Origin: Planctomycetales bacterium ZRK34
GTDB taxonomy: Bacteria > Planctomycetota > Phycisphaerae > Phycisphaerales > Zrk34
NCBI GenBank assembly: GCA_014873095.1
Contig: CP050848.1
Span: forward strand, 3,779,850-3,843,849
Direction: 5' to 3'
Length of the DNA stretch: 64,000 nucleotides
In this document: piece after piece, positions 17,999-26,236 of the stretch
Numbering within the stretch: the stretch's first letter is position 1
How the letters are laid out: each line of letters begins with the position of its first letter
Program-made: the position numbers and the translations under genes
Notes under the pieces: model-generated
What the model saw: the letters and a program-made list of their open reading frames with translations, nothing else
Database searches by the model: none
What the model was told of the DNA's origin: nothing

Positions 17999-20900
17999 TC
18001 AGTGGTTGCTGAAGCCGACGTGGTAGTTGTGACACTGCAGGCAGGAGTCGCCGGCGGCGCCGGGGGTGTGACACGAGGCGCAGGTCGCTTTGCTGATCGG
18101 GGTGAAGTTGCTGGTGAACGTCAGCGGGTCGCGGTTTTCGAAGCCGGCCTGCGTGTCGGCCTTTTCGTCGAGCTGGTGGCAGGCGGTGCACGTTTCGAGC
18201 GTCGGCTGGATCAGGTGGGGCCGATGGGTGAAGCGGGTGAAGCGGCGGTTGGCGATCAAGGCGACGCGGGAGTTAAAGTGCATCTTGAAGTTGTCGGGGC
18301 CGATCGTGTCGATGGTGTGACACTTGGCGCAGAGGCCGGACTCGGTCGGAACGGTCATGGCGGAGAAGATGCCGGCGACGGCGGGAACCTCCGCGGACGG
18401 GGCCGGGTCGGCGGTGGCCTTGAGCCAGGCGGTGACCATCGGGTCGGCGTGGCCGGTGGGGCGGTAGAAGATCGCGTAGGCATAGTCGTCGCGGTACCAC
18501 CCGCCGGCGGCGACGCGATCGCTGGGCGATTCGGGTTCGGCTGCGGGTACGGACTTGGGTTCGGCGGGTTTGGCGGGTTTCTTGTCATCACCGCCGCCGA
18601 GCAGAGAACTGTCATCGCCCGAACCGCCGAGCAGTGATGAATCATCACCCGATCCGCCGCCTAGCAGCGAGCTGTCGTCGCCGGCGTTCTTCGGGGCGGG
18701 TTCACTCAGCAGCCCGGCGTCATCGCCACCACCCAGCAGGGACGAGTCGTCATCGGCGCAGATGGTGGTGAAGGTGATGTCATCGAGGGCGTCGAGCTCA
18801 TCGGGACCGACGACGGCGAGGGTCGTGGCCAGCAGCGTGCCGAAGGGGGTGATGTTGTCGGCGGCGGACTGGTCGTCGTAGTCGATGCGTCCGTAGGGGG
18901 CGGCCTTTCGCTGCTGGATGGACTTGACGGAGATGCTGGTCAGCGGGCCGATGACGGCATGGGCGCTGGGCAGAATCAACACCTTGACCGAGGAGCGGAC
19001 GCCGGTGCGGATGATGCCGGTGATCGGAAGCTGCATGCCGGCCCGGGCGACGATCCATTCATCGTTGGCAGTGTGGCGCACCTGCGCGGTGCCATCGACG
19101 GCGACGAGTCGAACCACGGGCGCGGGCTGCGGCTCGGCGGTGGGCTCAGGCGTCGGCACGGGCTTCGGCGCCGGCGCGGGGGTCGGTGTCGGTGTCGGCG
19201 CCGCTGGGGCGGGTTTGGGCTCAGGCTGGGGTGTCGGCGTCGGCTCGGGTTCCGGCTGCGGTTTGGGCGCGGGGGTGACGGGCTTTGACTCGGGTTTGGG
19301 CTCGGGGGTTGGCGCTGGTTTGGGCTGCGGCTTGGCGGCCGGGGGTTCGGGTTCACCACCGAGCAGCGAAAGATCATCACCGCCGGGCGTCATCACCGCT
19401 TTGGGCTTGGGTTCGGACTTGGGCGCATCGCCGAGCAGCGAGGCATCGTCACCCAGCAACGATGCATCATCACCGGTGGTGTCTTTCGGCGCGGCAGGTT
19501 TGGCGGGTTCGGGTTTGGGCTCGGGCTTCGGGGCCGGTTTAGGCTTGACGGTGGCTGCCGGCGGTTTGAACAGCCCGGCCCGGTAGCGCGGGACTTCGGT
19601 CAACAGATCGGCAAACCACTTCTGCTGAGCCGAGGTCACGACATCCGGCGGCAGGGCGGCGCAGAGCGTGACCAGTTCGTTTTCGGTGACTTCATGGCCG
19701 AGGCCGGCGCTCAGACGCTGACGCAGGGCGCTGTGACCGTGCACGCTCAGATCAAACAGCAACGCCTTGACGGCCCACGCCAGATCAGCCACCGCGGCAA
19801 GCTTGGCGTCGTCGGCCTTGTCGAGATAGTTCAGCTCGAAATCATCGCCGAGCAACTGCATGGCGGCGACCGCCTTGTCGTCGGACGACAGCAGCAGCTT
19901 CATGAACGGATTGAGCTTGCCGGGGATGTCGATGCGCGCGAACTCGGGCCACTGCCCGATGCCGTGGCCGTGGTCCAGCAACACCTCGGCATCGATGCCG
20001 GGCAACTGAATCAGGGCGACGCCCTTGTTGAAGCCGGTGTCGATCTTCTCACCGTGGCAGCTTGCACACGACTCGGCGAAGGGGCGCACGGTCATCAGTT
20101 CCGACTGCTTGTCGGTGACGTGACACTGGCGGCAGTCGAAGTTGCGCTCGGCCTCGGTGAAGTGCTTATTGCGGTGGGAGGTGTGGTCGAAGGCGATGTG
20201 TGTCCGGCGGTCGTAGGGCCAGTTGGTGAATTCGGGGTGGTCTTTGCCGAAGGAGCCGAAGACTTCGCTGTGGCAGGCCTGGCACTGCTGATTGGTCATG
20301 GTGATCAGGTCATGACCGGCGCCGCGGTGTTCTCGGTGGCAGGTGGCGCAGGCGAAGCGGCCGTCGGGCAAGCTGGGTGTCGACAGGCGGGCGGGGACGA
20401 TCATGCCAAGGCCGGCGGTCTGCTTCGGGGCGGCGGCCAGCACATCGTGATCGCTTTCACCGGCGGCACGAAGCTGCTCGGGCGGCAGGCTGTGTGCGAA
20501 GGCGGCGTAGTCGCCGAACCCGGGGCTGGTCACGTGGCACTTGAGGCAGAGGTCGGTCTGCTTGGCGGCGGCGGGTGAATCCGTGACGGCGGTTTCGATC
20601 CAACCGGCAAGTGTTTCATCACCGGCTTCGTGACAGGCGGCGCAGGTGGCGGCATGCTGGCCGGTGAGAATCTGCGCGTGGTGCAGCGTGAGCGGGCCGG
20701 GCGAGAGTACGGCGGTGCGCCACGGGCCGAACAGGGCCATGATCACCAGGCCGAGCACCAGGGCTGTGACGCAGAACGTGAACAGCCCGCGCTTGTAGCG
20801 GATGCTGCGCACGGGGCGGCAGGGGGTGATCGGTCGGCAGCATGAGCCGTCGGGCATCGGACCGTGTTCGCACTTGCCGCCGTGCCGGGGGGCGCGGGTG

Positions 20901-21085
20901 CAGATGTACCGGTCGCCGTCGCGCCGCGGCTGGCATTCAGCCACGGCCTGGCAGTGCCCTTTGCAATCGGGGCCGATCGCGCAGGCGTCGCCGCTGGAGG
21001 CCTTACCGCAGATCCATTTCTGGTTCGGACGCTCATACGCGCTGCGGTCCTGCTCGAACTGCTGCAAGGTGTACTTCTCGCTCAC
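17999..21085 (-). CDS. Membrane-anchored decaheme cytochrome c with FecR-like domain and DDxSLLG repeats
   Basis: This 1028-residue protein starts at GTG 21085, overlapping the cytochrome b stop in a GTGA junction. Residues 1-95 are a cytoplasmic Cys-rich region (ten Cys, including GSCCRPITPC). A membrane helix (~99-121) is followed by six CxxCH hemes (CAACH, CLKCH, CATCH, CQACH, CRQCH, CASCH). Then come long Pro/Lys/Glu linkers, a FecR-like beta domain (VDGTAQVRH, GMQLPITGIIRTG) and eight copies of a GDDxSLLGG motif. The C-terminus has four more hemes (CAKCH, CTACH, CASCH, CLQCH). It is the last gene of a five-gene redox operon. I infer that it carries electrons in the periplasm, tied to the membrane through cytochrome b. 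The repeats and FecR-like insert have no known role here. Confidence 0.88.
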   Translation of the reverse strand: MSEKYTLQQFEQDRSAYERPNQKWICGKASSGDACAIGPDCKGHCQAVAECQPRRDGDRYICTRAPRHGGKCEHGPMPDGSCCRPITPCRPVRSIRYKRGLFTFCVTALVLGLVIMALFGPWRTAVLSPGPLTLHHAQILTGQHAATCAACHEAGDETLAGWIETAVTDSPAAAKQTDLCLKCHVTSPGFGDYAAFAHSLPPEQLRAAGESDHDVLAAAPKQTAGLGMIVPARLSTPSLPDGRFACATCHREHRGAGHDLITMTNQQCQACHSEVFGSFGKDHPEFTNWPYDRRTHIAFDHTSHRNKHFTEAERNFDCRQCHVTDKQSELMTVRPFAESCASCHGEKIDTGFNKGVALIQLPGIDAEVLLDHGHGIGQWPEFARIDIPGKLNPFMKLLLSSDDKAVAAMQLLGDDFELNYLDKADDAKLAAVADLAWAVKALLFDLSVHGHSALRQRLSAGLGHEVTENELVTLCAALPPDVVTSAQQKWFADLLTEVPRYRAGLFKPPAATVKPKPAPKPEPKPEPAKPAAPKDTTGDDASLLGDDASLLGDAPKSEPKPKAVMTPGGDDLSLLGGEPEPPAAKPQPKPAPTPEPKPESKPVTPAPKPQPEPEPTPTPQPEPKPAPAAPTPTPTPAPAPKPVPTPEPTAEPQPAPVVRLVAVDGTAQVRHTANDEWIVARAGMQLPITGIIRTGVRSSVKVLILPSAHAVIGPLTSISVKSIQQRKAAPYGRIDYDDQSAADNITPFGTLLATTLAVVGPDELDALDDITFTTICADDDSSLLGGGDDAGLLSEPAPKNAGDDSSLLGGGSGDDSSLLGGSGDDSSLLGGGDDKKPAKPAEPKSVPAAEPESPSDRVAAGGWYRDDYAYAIFYRPTGHADPMVTAWLKATADPAPSAEVPAVAGIFSAMTVPTESGLCAKCHTIDTIGPDNFKMHFNSRVALIANRRFTRFTHRPHLIQPTLETCTACHQLDEKADTQAGFENRDPLTFTSNFTPISKATCASCHTPGAAGDSCLQCHNYHVGFSNH

Positions 21086-21924
21086 GCCACACCCCCGGCG
21101 AATGCGTAAGCGAGCACGGCATGCAACACCGCCAGCAGCAACAGGCCGTAGGTCATCCCGATGTGGGCGAACAGCCATGTCTTGAGCGTGAACTGCAGGG
21201 CATACTGGTAATCGAGATCGTCTTTGACTTCCACGAGCGTGGTCAGCTTGGCGGCGATCGGTCGCTCGACATCAGACAGGTAACGATCCAGGTCGGACAG
21301 CTCGCGCAGATACTGATGGCGCGGCCCGGCGGACTGAATCAGGTGACGCCAGAAATTGCGGGGGCGCTCGAAGAAGATCGCCAGCCGATTGGTGTAGTAA
21401 TCAGCGATGGTGGTCACATCCGCCTCGGCGACCGACTGCACCACCAGCGCGGCGGCTTCATCCCGCACGCGCCGGCGAAAAGCGCCGATGCGTTCGAAGA
21501 TCACCTCTTCGCCGCGGACCGTCAGCCGCCCCGGAATCACCCGCGTGATGAAAAGTCCGAACAACCCGCTGCCGGCGACCAGAACGTACAGCAGCGCCAG
21601 CAGCGACTCCAGGGCCCCGTTGGGCCAGCCGAATCCCGCGTCAGCCTTGTGAATCGCGTGGCAGATGAACACGACGATCGACAGCAGCCCGACATAGATA
21701 TGCCACTGCAGCCAGCTCGCCGAAGCGCCCAGCGGGATGAAGGTCAGTTTTTTGCGGAGGTTGTACGCCGCCAGAAAAAAGCACATGCCGATCAGCAGCC
21801 AGCCCGATGTGTACGCCGACCGCTGCAGCGACACGTCTTGCAGGCTCAGCCAGAGAATCAGCACGAGCCCCACGACGGTGGCGATGATCAGATTGCGACT
21901 GCGGCGAACAGCGAAACGCATCAT
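21082..21924 (-). CDS. Diheme cytochrome b-like membrane protein
   Basis: This 280-residue protein has about five membrane helices. Two helices carry His pairs spaced 14 residues apart, His75/His89 and His254/His268, the geometry expected for two b hemes stacked across the membrane. Between them lies a cytoplasmic-looking region of about 130 residues (PGRLTVRGEEVIFERIGAF). It starts in an ATGA overlap with the Fe-S gene (ATG 21924) and ends in a GTGA overlap with the decaheme gene, so translation of the three is coupled. The longer GTG start at 21936 is less likely. I infer that it passes electrons between the Fe-S protein and the heme c protein. It resembles ferric-reductase-like or cytochrome b561-like proteins, but I cannot name the family. 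Confidence 0.82.
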   Translation of the reverse strand: MMRFAVRRSRNLIIATVVGLVLILWLSLQDVSLQRSAYTSGWLLIGMCFFLAAYNLRKKLTFIPLGASASWLQWHIYVGLLSIVVFICHAIHKADAGFGWPNGALESLLALLYVLVAGSGLFGLFITRVIPGRLTVRGEEVIFERIGAFRRRVRDEAAALVVQSVAEADVTTIADYYTNRLAIFFERPRNFWRHLIQSAGPRHQYLRELSDLDRYLSDVERPIAAKLTTLVEVKDDLDYQYALQFTLKTWLFAHIGMTYGLLLLAVLHAVLAYAFAGGVA

Positions 21925-23642
21925 CGGTTCAGCCACCTTCCCAACGTTTCATGATCTTTCATGTCGACGCGCCGCAGCGCGTCATGCGGACAGGCGCGCT
22001 GGCAGGCAGGCCCGCCGAGTTGGTCGATGCACAGGTCGCACTTGGTGGCCTTGTTGATCGGCAGGCCCGAGGCTTCATCACGGATGAATCGCCCGCGCGT
22101 GTCGCGGATTTCGACCATGCGAATGTTGTGATACGGGCAACTGTTGGCGCAGGTGGCGCAGCCGATGCAGGTCGAGTCGTTGATCACGACGTTGCCGGTG
22201 GTTTCATCACGGTGGATCGCGCCGGTGGGGCAGCCGATCATGCACACGGGATCGACGCAATGCATGCAGGCGTTGGCGACCATGTGATGGCCGTAGACGG
22301 GCCCGTGGCGGATGAATTTCGGGTTGTTGTCGTGGGCCGAGGCGCAGGCGCGGACGCAGTCGTCGCAGCGGGTGCAGCGATCGACGTCGATCATCATGGT
22401 GGCGGTGCCGTTGATGAAGCGATTTTCGACGAGGAACTCGATCGTGCCGTCGTCGATGTCGCCGTTGCCGCCGGCGGTTTCCGGTTCATCGGCCGGCGCG
22501 GTGTTTTCAATCACCGGCGGTAGCTGCGAGGCCGAGAGCGTCGGCAGAATGTACTTTTCGACGATCTGTGTCGGAATGCGCAGCACGTCGACATACCCGA
22601 CAGCGCGGACGGAATTCTGCAGCGGCGCCTGCTTTTCGGGATGGCGCCAGTTGTGCGCCAACTCGGCCATGCCGTAGGTCTGACCCTTGCCCAGGTAGGC
22701 GATGGTTCGGTGGCCGTTGCCGTGGCGGCGCGACAGGCGGGCGAAACCGGACCGCACAAGCACCAGGTCGTTGGGGTAGTGACCTTCCTCGGCGATGACG
22801 GGCTCGGCGGCCAGTCGCTGGGCATGTGACTGCTTCTTGGCGCTCTTGAAGGTGGTCTGCCAGTCGAAGTTGCCGTAGGTGTCGAAGACCGTGGCGTCGG
22901 CGACGGCCTCGATCGCCTCGTCGGACAGACCCTCCAGCAGGGGAGTCTCGCGCAGATGAACCTTGAGACTGCGCTCGCGGTAGAGACGATCGGTGTAGTT
23001 GCGCAGGTCTTCGGTGCGCTTGCGCAGATCGCGCAGCCCCTGCCAGCGGATTTCCAGCAGCTCGGCTTCACCCTGCGCGAAGATTGTCGCTGTGCGCGGC
23101 GTGCGGGCCATCGCCGCCAACTCGCCGAACATCTCGCCAGCCTTGAGTTCGACAGTCTGATACCGGTTCAAAATGCCCGGCACATCCTGCAGAAACACGC
23201 GTCGCTCACCTTCACCGGCTTCGCGCTCGCCGAGCGCCTCGTCCTGTCCGCCCTCGCCGTAGGCTCGCACCTCCGGCAGGTTCGGGTTGGTCCACAACTG
23301 CGCCAGCGCCGCGAAGATGCCCTTGCGCTGACGGCGCTTGCGGCCGAGTGTTTCCGGTGGCAGCGATTCGAGTGTGACGCGCACCGACCCTGTAAGGATC
23401 AAAAACGCGCTTGAGCCGTAATCACCCTCGCGTACGATCAGGTCGCCGTCGCCGAATCGCACCAGGCGGCAGTCGTTTTTCAGGATGCCGCGCAGAGGCG
23501 TCGACGGCGGAAACTTCTCCGGGTCGATGCTCGCGAACGGCTCGATCGACAGCAGCCGATCGACATCGTCGTCCGACATCGACGTATCCAACGGTACGTC
23601 CCACCGCTGCGGGCGCTGTATGGCAACGGGCGCTTCAGGCAT
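21921..23642 (-). CDS. Double cyclic-nucleotide-binding domain fused to four-cluster ferredoxin
   Basis: This 573-residue cytoplasmic protein joins signalling and electron-transfer modules. Residues ~35-200 form one cNMP-binding-like domain (VREGDYGSSAFLILTGSVRV, then GEMFGELAAMARTPRTATI) and ~220-370 a second (LVLVRSGFARLSRR, GQTYGMAELA). The C-terminal 180 residues are a DmsB/HybA-like ferredoxin with 16 Cys in four cluster motifs, starting CTRCDDCVRAC, CMHCVDPVCMIGC, CIGCATCANSC and CDLCIDQ...CQRAC. The second cNMP domain has a diverged phosphate-binding cassette. It lies between the c554-like gene (53-nt gap) and cytochrome b (4-nt overlap). I infer gated electron delivery to the membrane cytochrome; the ligand is unproven. 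Confidence 0.9.
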   Translation of the reverse strand: MPEAPVAIQRPQRWDVPLDTSMSDDDVDRLLSIEPFASIDPEKFPPSTPLRGILKNDCRLVRFGDGDLIVREGDYGSSAFLILTGSVRVTLESLPPETLGRKRRQRKGIFAALAQLWTNPNLPEVRAYGEGGQDEALGEREAGEGERRVFLQDVPGILNRYQTVELKAGEMFGELAAMARTPRTATIFAQGEAELLEIRWQGLRDLRKRTEDLRNYTDRLYRERSLKVHLRETPLLEGLSDEAIEAVADATVFDTYGNFDWQTTFKSAKKQSHAQRLAAEPVIAEEGHYPNDLVLVRSGFARLSRRHGNGHRTIAYLGKGQTYGMAELAHNWRHPEKQAPLQNSVRAVGYVDVLRIPTQIVEKYILPTLSASQLPPVIENTAPADEPETAGGNGDIDDGTIEFLVENRFINGTATMMIDVDRCTRCDDCVRACASAHDNNPKFIRHGPVYGHHMVANACMHCVDPVCMIGCPTGAIHRDETTGNVVINDSTCIGCATCANSCPYHNIRMVEIRDTRGRFIRDEASGLPINKATKCDLCIDQLGGPACQRACPHDALRRVDMKDHETLGRWLNR

Positions 23643-23695
23643 GCGCGATCAACTCCACCAGACTGTCACGACAAAACAAATTCACGTCGGCGCGA

Positions 23696-24733
23696 TCACG
23701 GGGCCGGGGTGCCTTTGTACTGGTCAGGCTTGGGAACCCACTTGTCGACGGCCGCGAGTTTGGACCCGTCGGCCTCGGTGGCGAACGCCATGGCGGCGTC
23801 GCGGACCCGGTCGGCGGCGGCGGTCAGCGCGGCTTCGTTGTTCAGCTTCAGCCCGGCGCTGAAGGCCGCTTCGACGGCGGCGGCGAAGTGCGGATTCGGC
23901 GCGGCCTCGTTGATCTCCTTCAGGTGATTACGCATCTTGTTGGCACGCTGGGCCATGCTGCGGGCGTAGGTCTTGCCCACCGTCGCCTTGGCGATGCCGC
24001 GCAGCGAGTACTCGGTGTCGGTCATCACGCCTACGACATACATCACACGCAGATACTCCTGCGATTCGGCGGCATTGGAATCGCCGCCCGTGCGCAGGTA
24101 GTTGTGGCGGACCATGCCCTGCGACCAGCTGACCAGCTCGAAGTCATCGGAGCCGGCCGCGTGTCCGCCGACGTCGACGAGCTTCTCGTTGGGCACGGTG
24201 TGGCAGTTGTAGCAGTTCTGAGCGACCAGGTAGATCGTCGAGGGATGCAGCATGCCGGCGCCGATGGCGTTGCGGAGACGCATCTTCTTGTGCTCGGCGG
24301 TTTCCTGCTCTTTGGTCACGCCTTCGCCGCCGTAGTCGTTGTGGATCGAGATCCAGTCCGCCGCGGGACCGTGACACGATTCGCAGCTGATGCCGCTGAT
24401 CGCCTTGGCGTCTTCACCCTGGCGGGTGTAGTGGCACTTGATGCAGACATCGCCGCGCTTGATCGAGCGGACGTCCATCGCCTCGGCGATCTTGCGGGCT
24501 TCGGGCTTGCGGTGCAGCGTGTCCCACGTGGCGAAGTGCGGCGTCTGCTTCCAGGCGCCGATCTCCTTCTGGTGACACTCGGCGCATTTGTCCGAGCCGA
24601 CCACCTTCGCCGGATCAAACACCACGCCGCCGGCGACGTTTGCGTTCTCCTGGGCGTGCGCCGCTGAGGCGATCAGCCCCATGCAAAAGATCGTCATCGC
24701 CGCGAACATCCACTTGCTGCTGTTGCCCTGCAT
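23696..24733 (-). CDS. Tetraheme cytochrome c554-like protein
   Basis: This 345-residue periplasmic protein has a signal peptide ending SAAHA and four CxxCH motifs (CAECH, CIKCH, CESCH, CYNCH). The spacing and the sequence around DKCAECHQKEIGAWKQTPHF match the cytochrome c554 family, whose best-known member takes electrons from hydroxylamine oxidoreductase. No hydroxylamine oxidoreductase gene is in this window. The C-terminal ~130 residues are helical and heme-free. AAGGAG sits 6 nt before ATG 24733, which decides the start; the frame is open to 24772. It is the second gene of the redox operon. Confidence 0.9.
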   Translation of the reverse strand: MQGNSSKWMFAAMTIFCMGLIASAAHAQENANVAGGVVFDPAKVVGSDKCAECHQKEIGAWKQTPHFATWDTLHRKPEARKIAEAMDVRSIKRGDVCIKCHYTRQGEDAKAISGISCESCHGPAADWISIHNDYGGEGVTKEQETAEHKKMRLRNAIGAGMLHPSTIYLVAQNCYNCHTVPNEKLVDVGGHAAGSDDFELVSWSQGMVRHNYLRTGGDSNAAESQEYLRVMYVVGVMTDTEYSLRGIAKATVGKTYARSMAQRANKMRNHLKEINEAAPNPHFAAAVEAAFSAGLKLNNEAALTAAADRVRDAAMAFATEADGSKLAAVDKWVPKPDQYKGTPAP

Positions 24734-24814
24734 CGCAGACTCCTTGCTGAATAGCCGTGTCTTCCGTGTCATCTGTTTGCTGCCCTGTCGTTACGGGTGA
24801 TTGGGTGATCTGAT

Positions 24815-26110
24815 TTACGCATCGAGCTCCAGCGGGCCGTCCGGCGCGCAGATGCACGTCAGACACGACCCGGCTTCGACTTCGATGCCGGTGTCTTTGG
24901 GGTATTTGACTTTGCCGTTCTTGATCGCCGTGATGCACGTGCCGCAGTTGCCGGCCCGACACCCCGAATCGATCATCACGCCGTTGGCCTCGGCCAGTTC
25001 CAACACGTTCTCGAAACTGCCGTCCCACTGAAGCTTCTTGCCCGACTTGGCGAACGTGATCTCCACCGCCTCCGCGGCGTCGGTCTTCGGCGCCGGCGGC
25101 TTGGCTTTCTTCACGCTCGCCGGACCGAATGCTTCAAAGTGAATATTGTCCGACGGAACACCCCAGTCTTCGAGCCCGCCGACGACCGCCTCCATGAACG
25201 GCCCGGGGCCGCAGAGATAATACTGGTAGTTGTTCGACGGCAGCAGACGCTGGAAAAGATCCTTGCTGACGCGCTCGGCGTGCTGATAGTCCTTGCCTTC
25301 GACGTCCGCATCGGTCGGATTCGAGTAGCACACGTGCACGTGGACATTCTCGTGCTCGGCGGCGATCTGCTGCAGGTGTTCCTTGAACGGGTGATCCTTG
25401 CCCCCGCGCACCCCGAGGAAGAACCATGTCTCGCGCTTGGACCCGCTGTCGACGATCGCGTTGAGCATGCTCAGCACCGGTGTGATCCCGATGCCGCCGC
25501 CGATCAGCACGACCGGATTGTCCCGCGTCATGTCCAGGTAAAACGCCCCGTGCGGCGCCTTCACGTCCAGAATGTCGCCCTCAGCCACGACCTCGTTGAA
25601 GAAGGTGCTCGAACGTCCCGGCGGCAGCTCCGGCTTGTCGCGCGGCGGCGGAACCTTCTTGATCGTCACGCGGTAGTAATCCTCCCGCGCCGAATCTGAC
25701 AGCGAATAGCACCGCACCAGCGGTTTGTCCTGGCCCGGAACATTCAACTGAAACGTCAGGTACTGCCCCGGCGCGAAGCCCGGCAGCGGGCGTTTGTCGT
25801 GCGGCCGCAGGTAGATCGACGATGTGTCCGCCGCCTCGACGACCTTGCGGAACACTTCAAACTTCCGCCAGCCTTCCCAGGCCTTCTCCGCTTCCGCGGT
25901 CAGCGCCCGGCGCTTGCGTGAAGCTTCGATCTGCGTGCGCAGAAGTTCCAGCTCAAGCTCGCGCGCCCGGCGATCATCGACCACGCGGCGCAGCGACGTC
26001 AACGTCATCATCACCAGCTGAAGCAGTACCCCAACACAGATAGCTGCTCCCACGATCAATCCGATCTGCTCGAACAAGCTCGCCACTCCCTGAGTGCGAA
26101 TTGACGACAT
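24815..26110 (-). CDS. Membrane-anchored NAD(P)H:2Fe-2S flavin reductase
   Basis: This 431-residue protein has one N-terminal membrane helix (~11-40) and a short charged coil. A ferredoxin-NADP reductase module follows, with FAD-site RCYSLSDS and nucleotide-site GGGIGITPVLSM and YYLCGPGPFM. A C-terminal plant-type 2Fe-2S domain has C384-x4-C389-x2-C392 and a fourth Cys at about 419. The layout resembles NqrF and benzoate dioxygenase reductase turned end for end: flavin first, cluster last. It is the first gene of the redox operon and probably the NADH entry point. It is divergent from the hydrolase gene at 26237. Confidence 0.93.
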   Translation of the reverse strand: MSSIRTQGVASLFEQIGLIVGAAICVGVLLQLVMMTLTSLRRVVDDRRARELELELLRTQIEASRKRRALTAEAEKAWEGWRKFEVFRKVVEAADTSSIYLRPHDKRPLPGFAPGQYLTFQLNVPGQDKPLVRCYSLSDSAREDYYRVTIKKVPPPRDKPELPPGRSSTFFNEVVAEGDILDVKAPHGAFYLDMTRDNPVVLIGGGIGITPVLSMLNAIVDSGSKRETWFFLGVRGGKDHPFKEHLQQIAAEHENVHVHVCYSNPTDADVEGKDYQHAERVSKDLFQRLLPSNNYQYYLCGPGPFMEAVVGGLEDWGVPSDNIHFEAFGPASVKKAKPPAPKTDAAEAVEITFAKSGKKLQWDGSFENVLELAEANGVMIDSGCRAGNCGTCITAIKNGKVKYPKDTGIEVEAGSCLTCICAPDGPLELDA

Positions 26111-26236
26111 CTAACTCTTAATAAGACTGCTGCGATCCAAGGTATTGTGGCATTGAAGTTCGTACGTGTCCAGTGGTTATCGGTGAAATATTCGCCTTGG
26201 TTTGAACATTCTTGGCATCGATGATCCAATATCACC

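Noticed and set aside
23696..24733. Hydroxylamine oxidation locus
   Set aside because: The c554-like protein alone is not enough; no hydroxylamine oxidoreductase or hydrazine gene is in the window.
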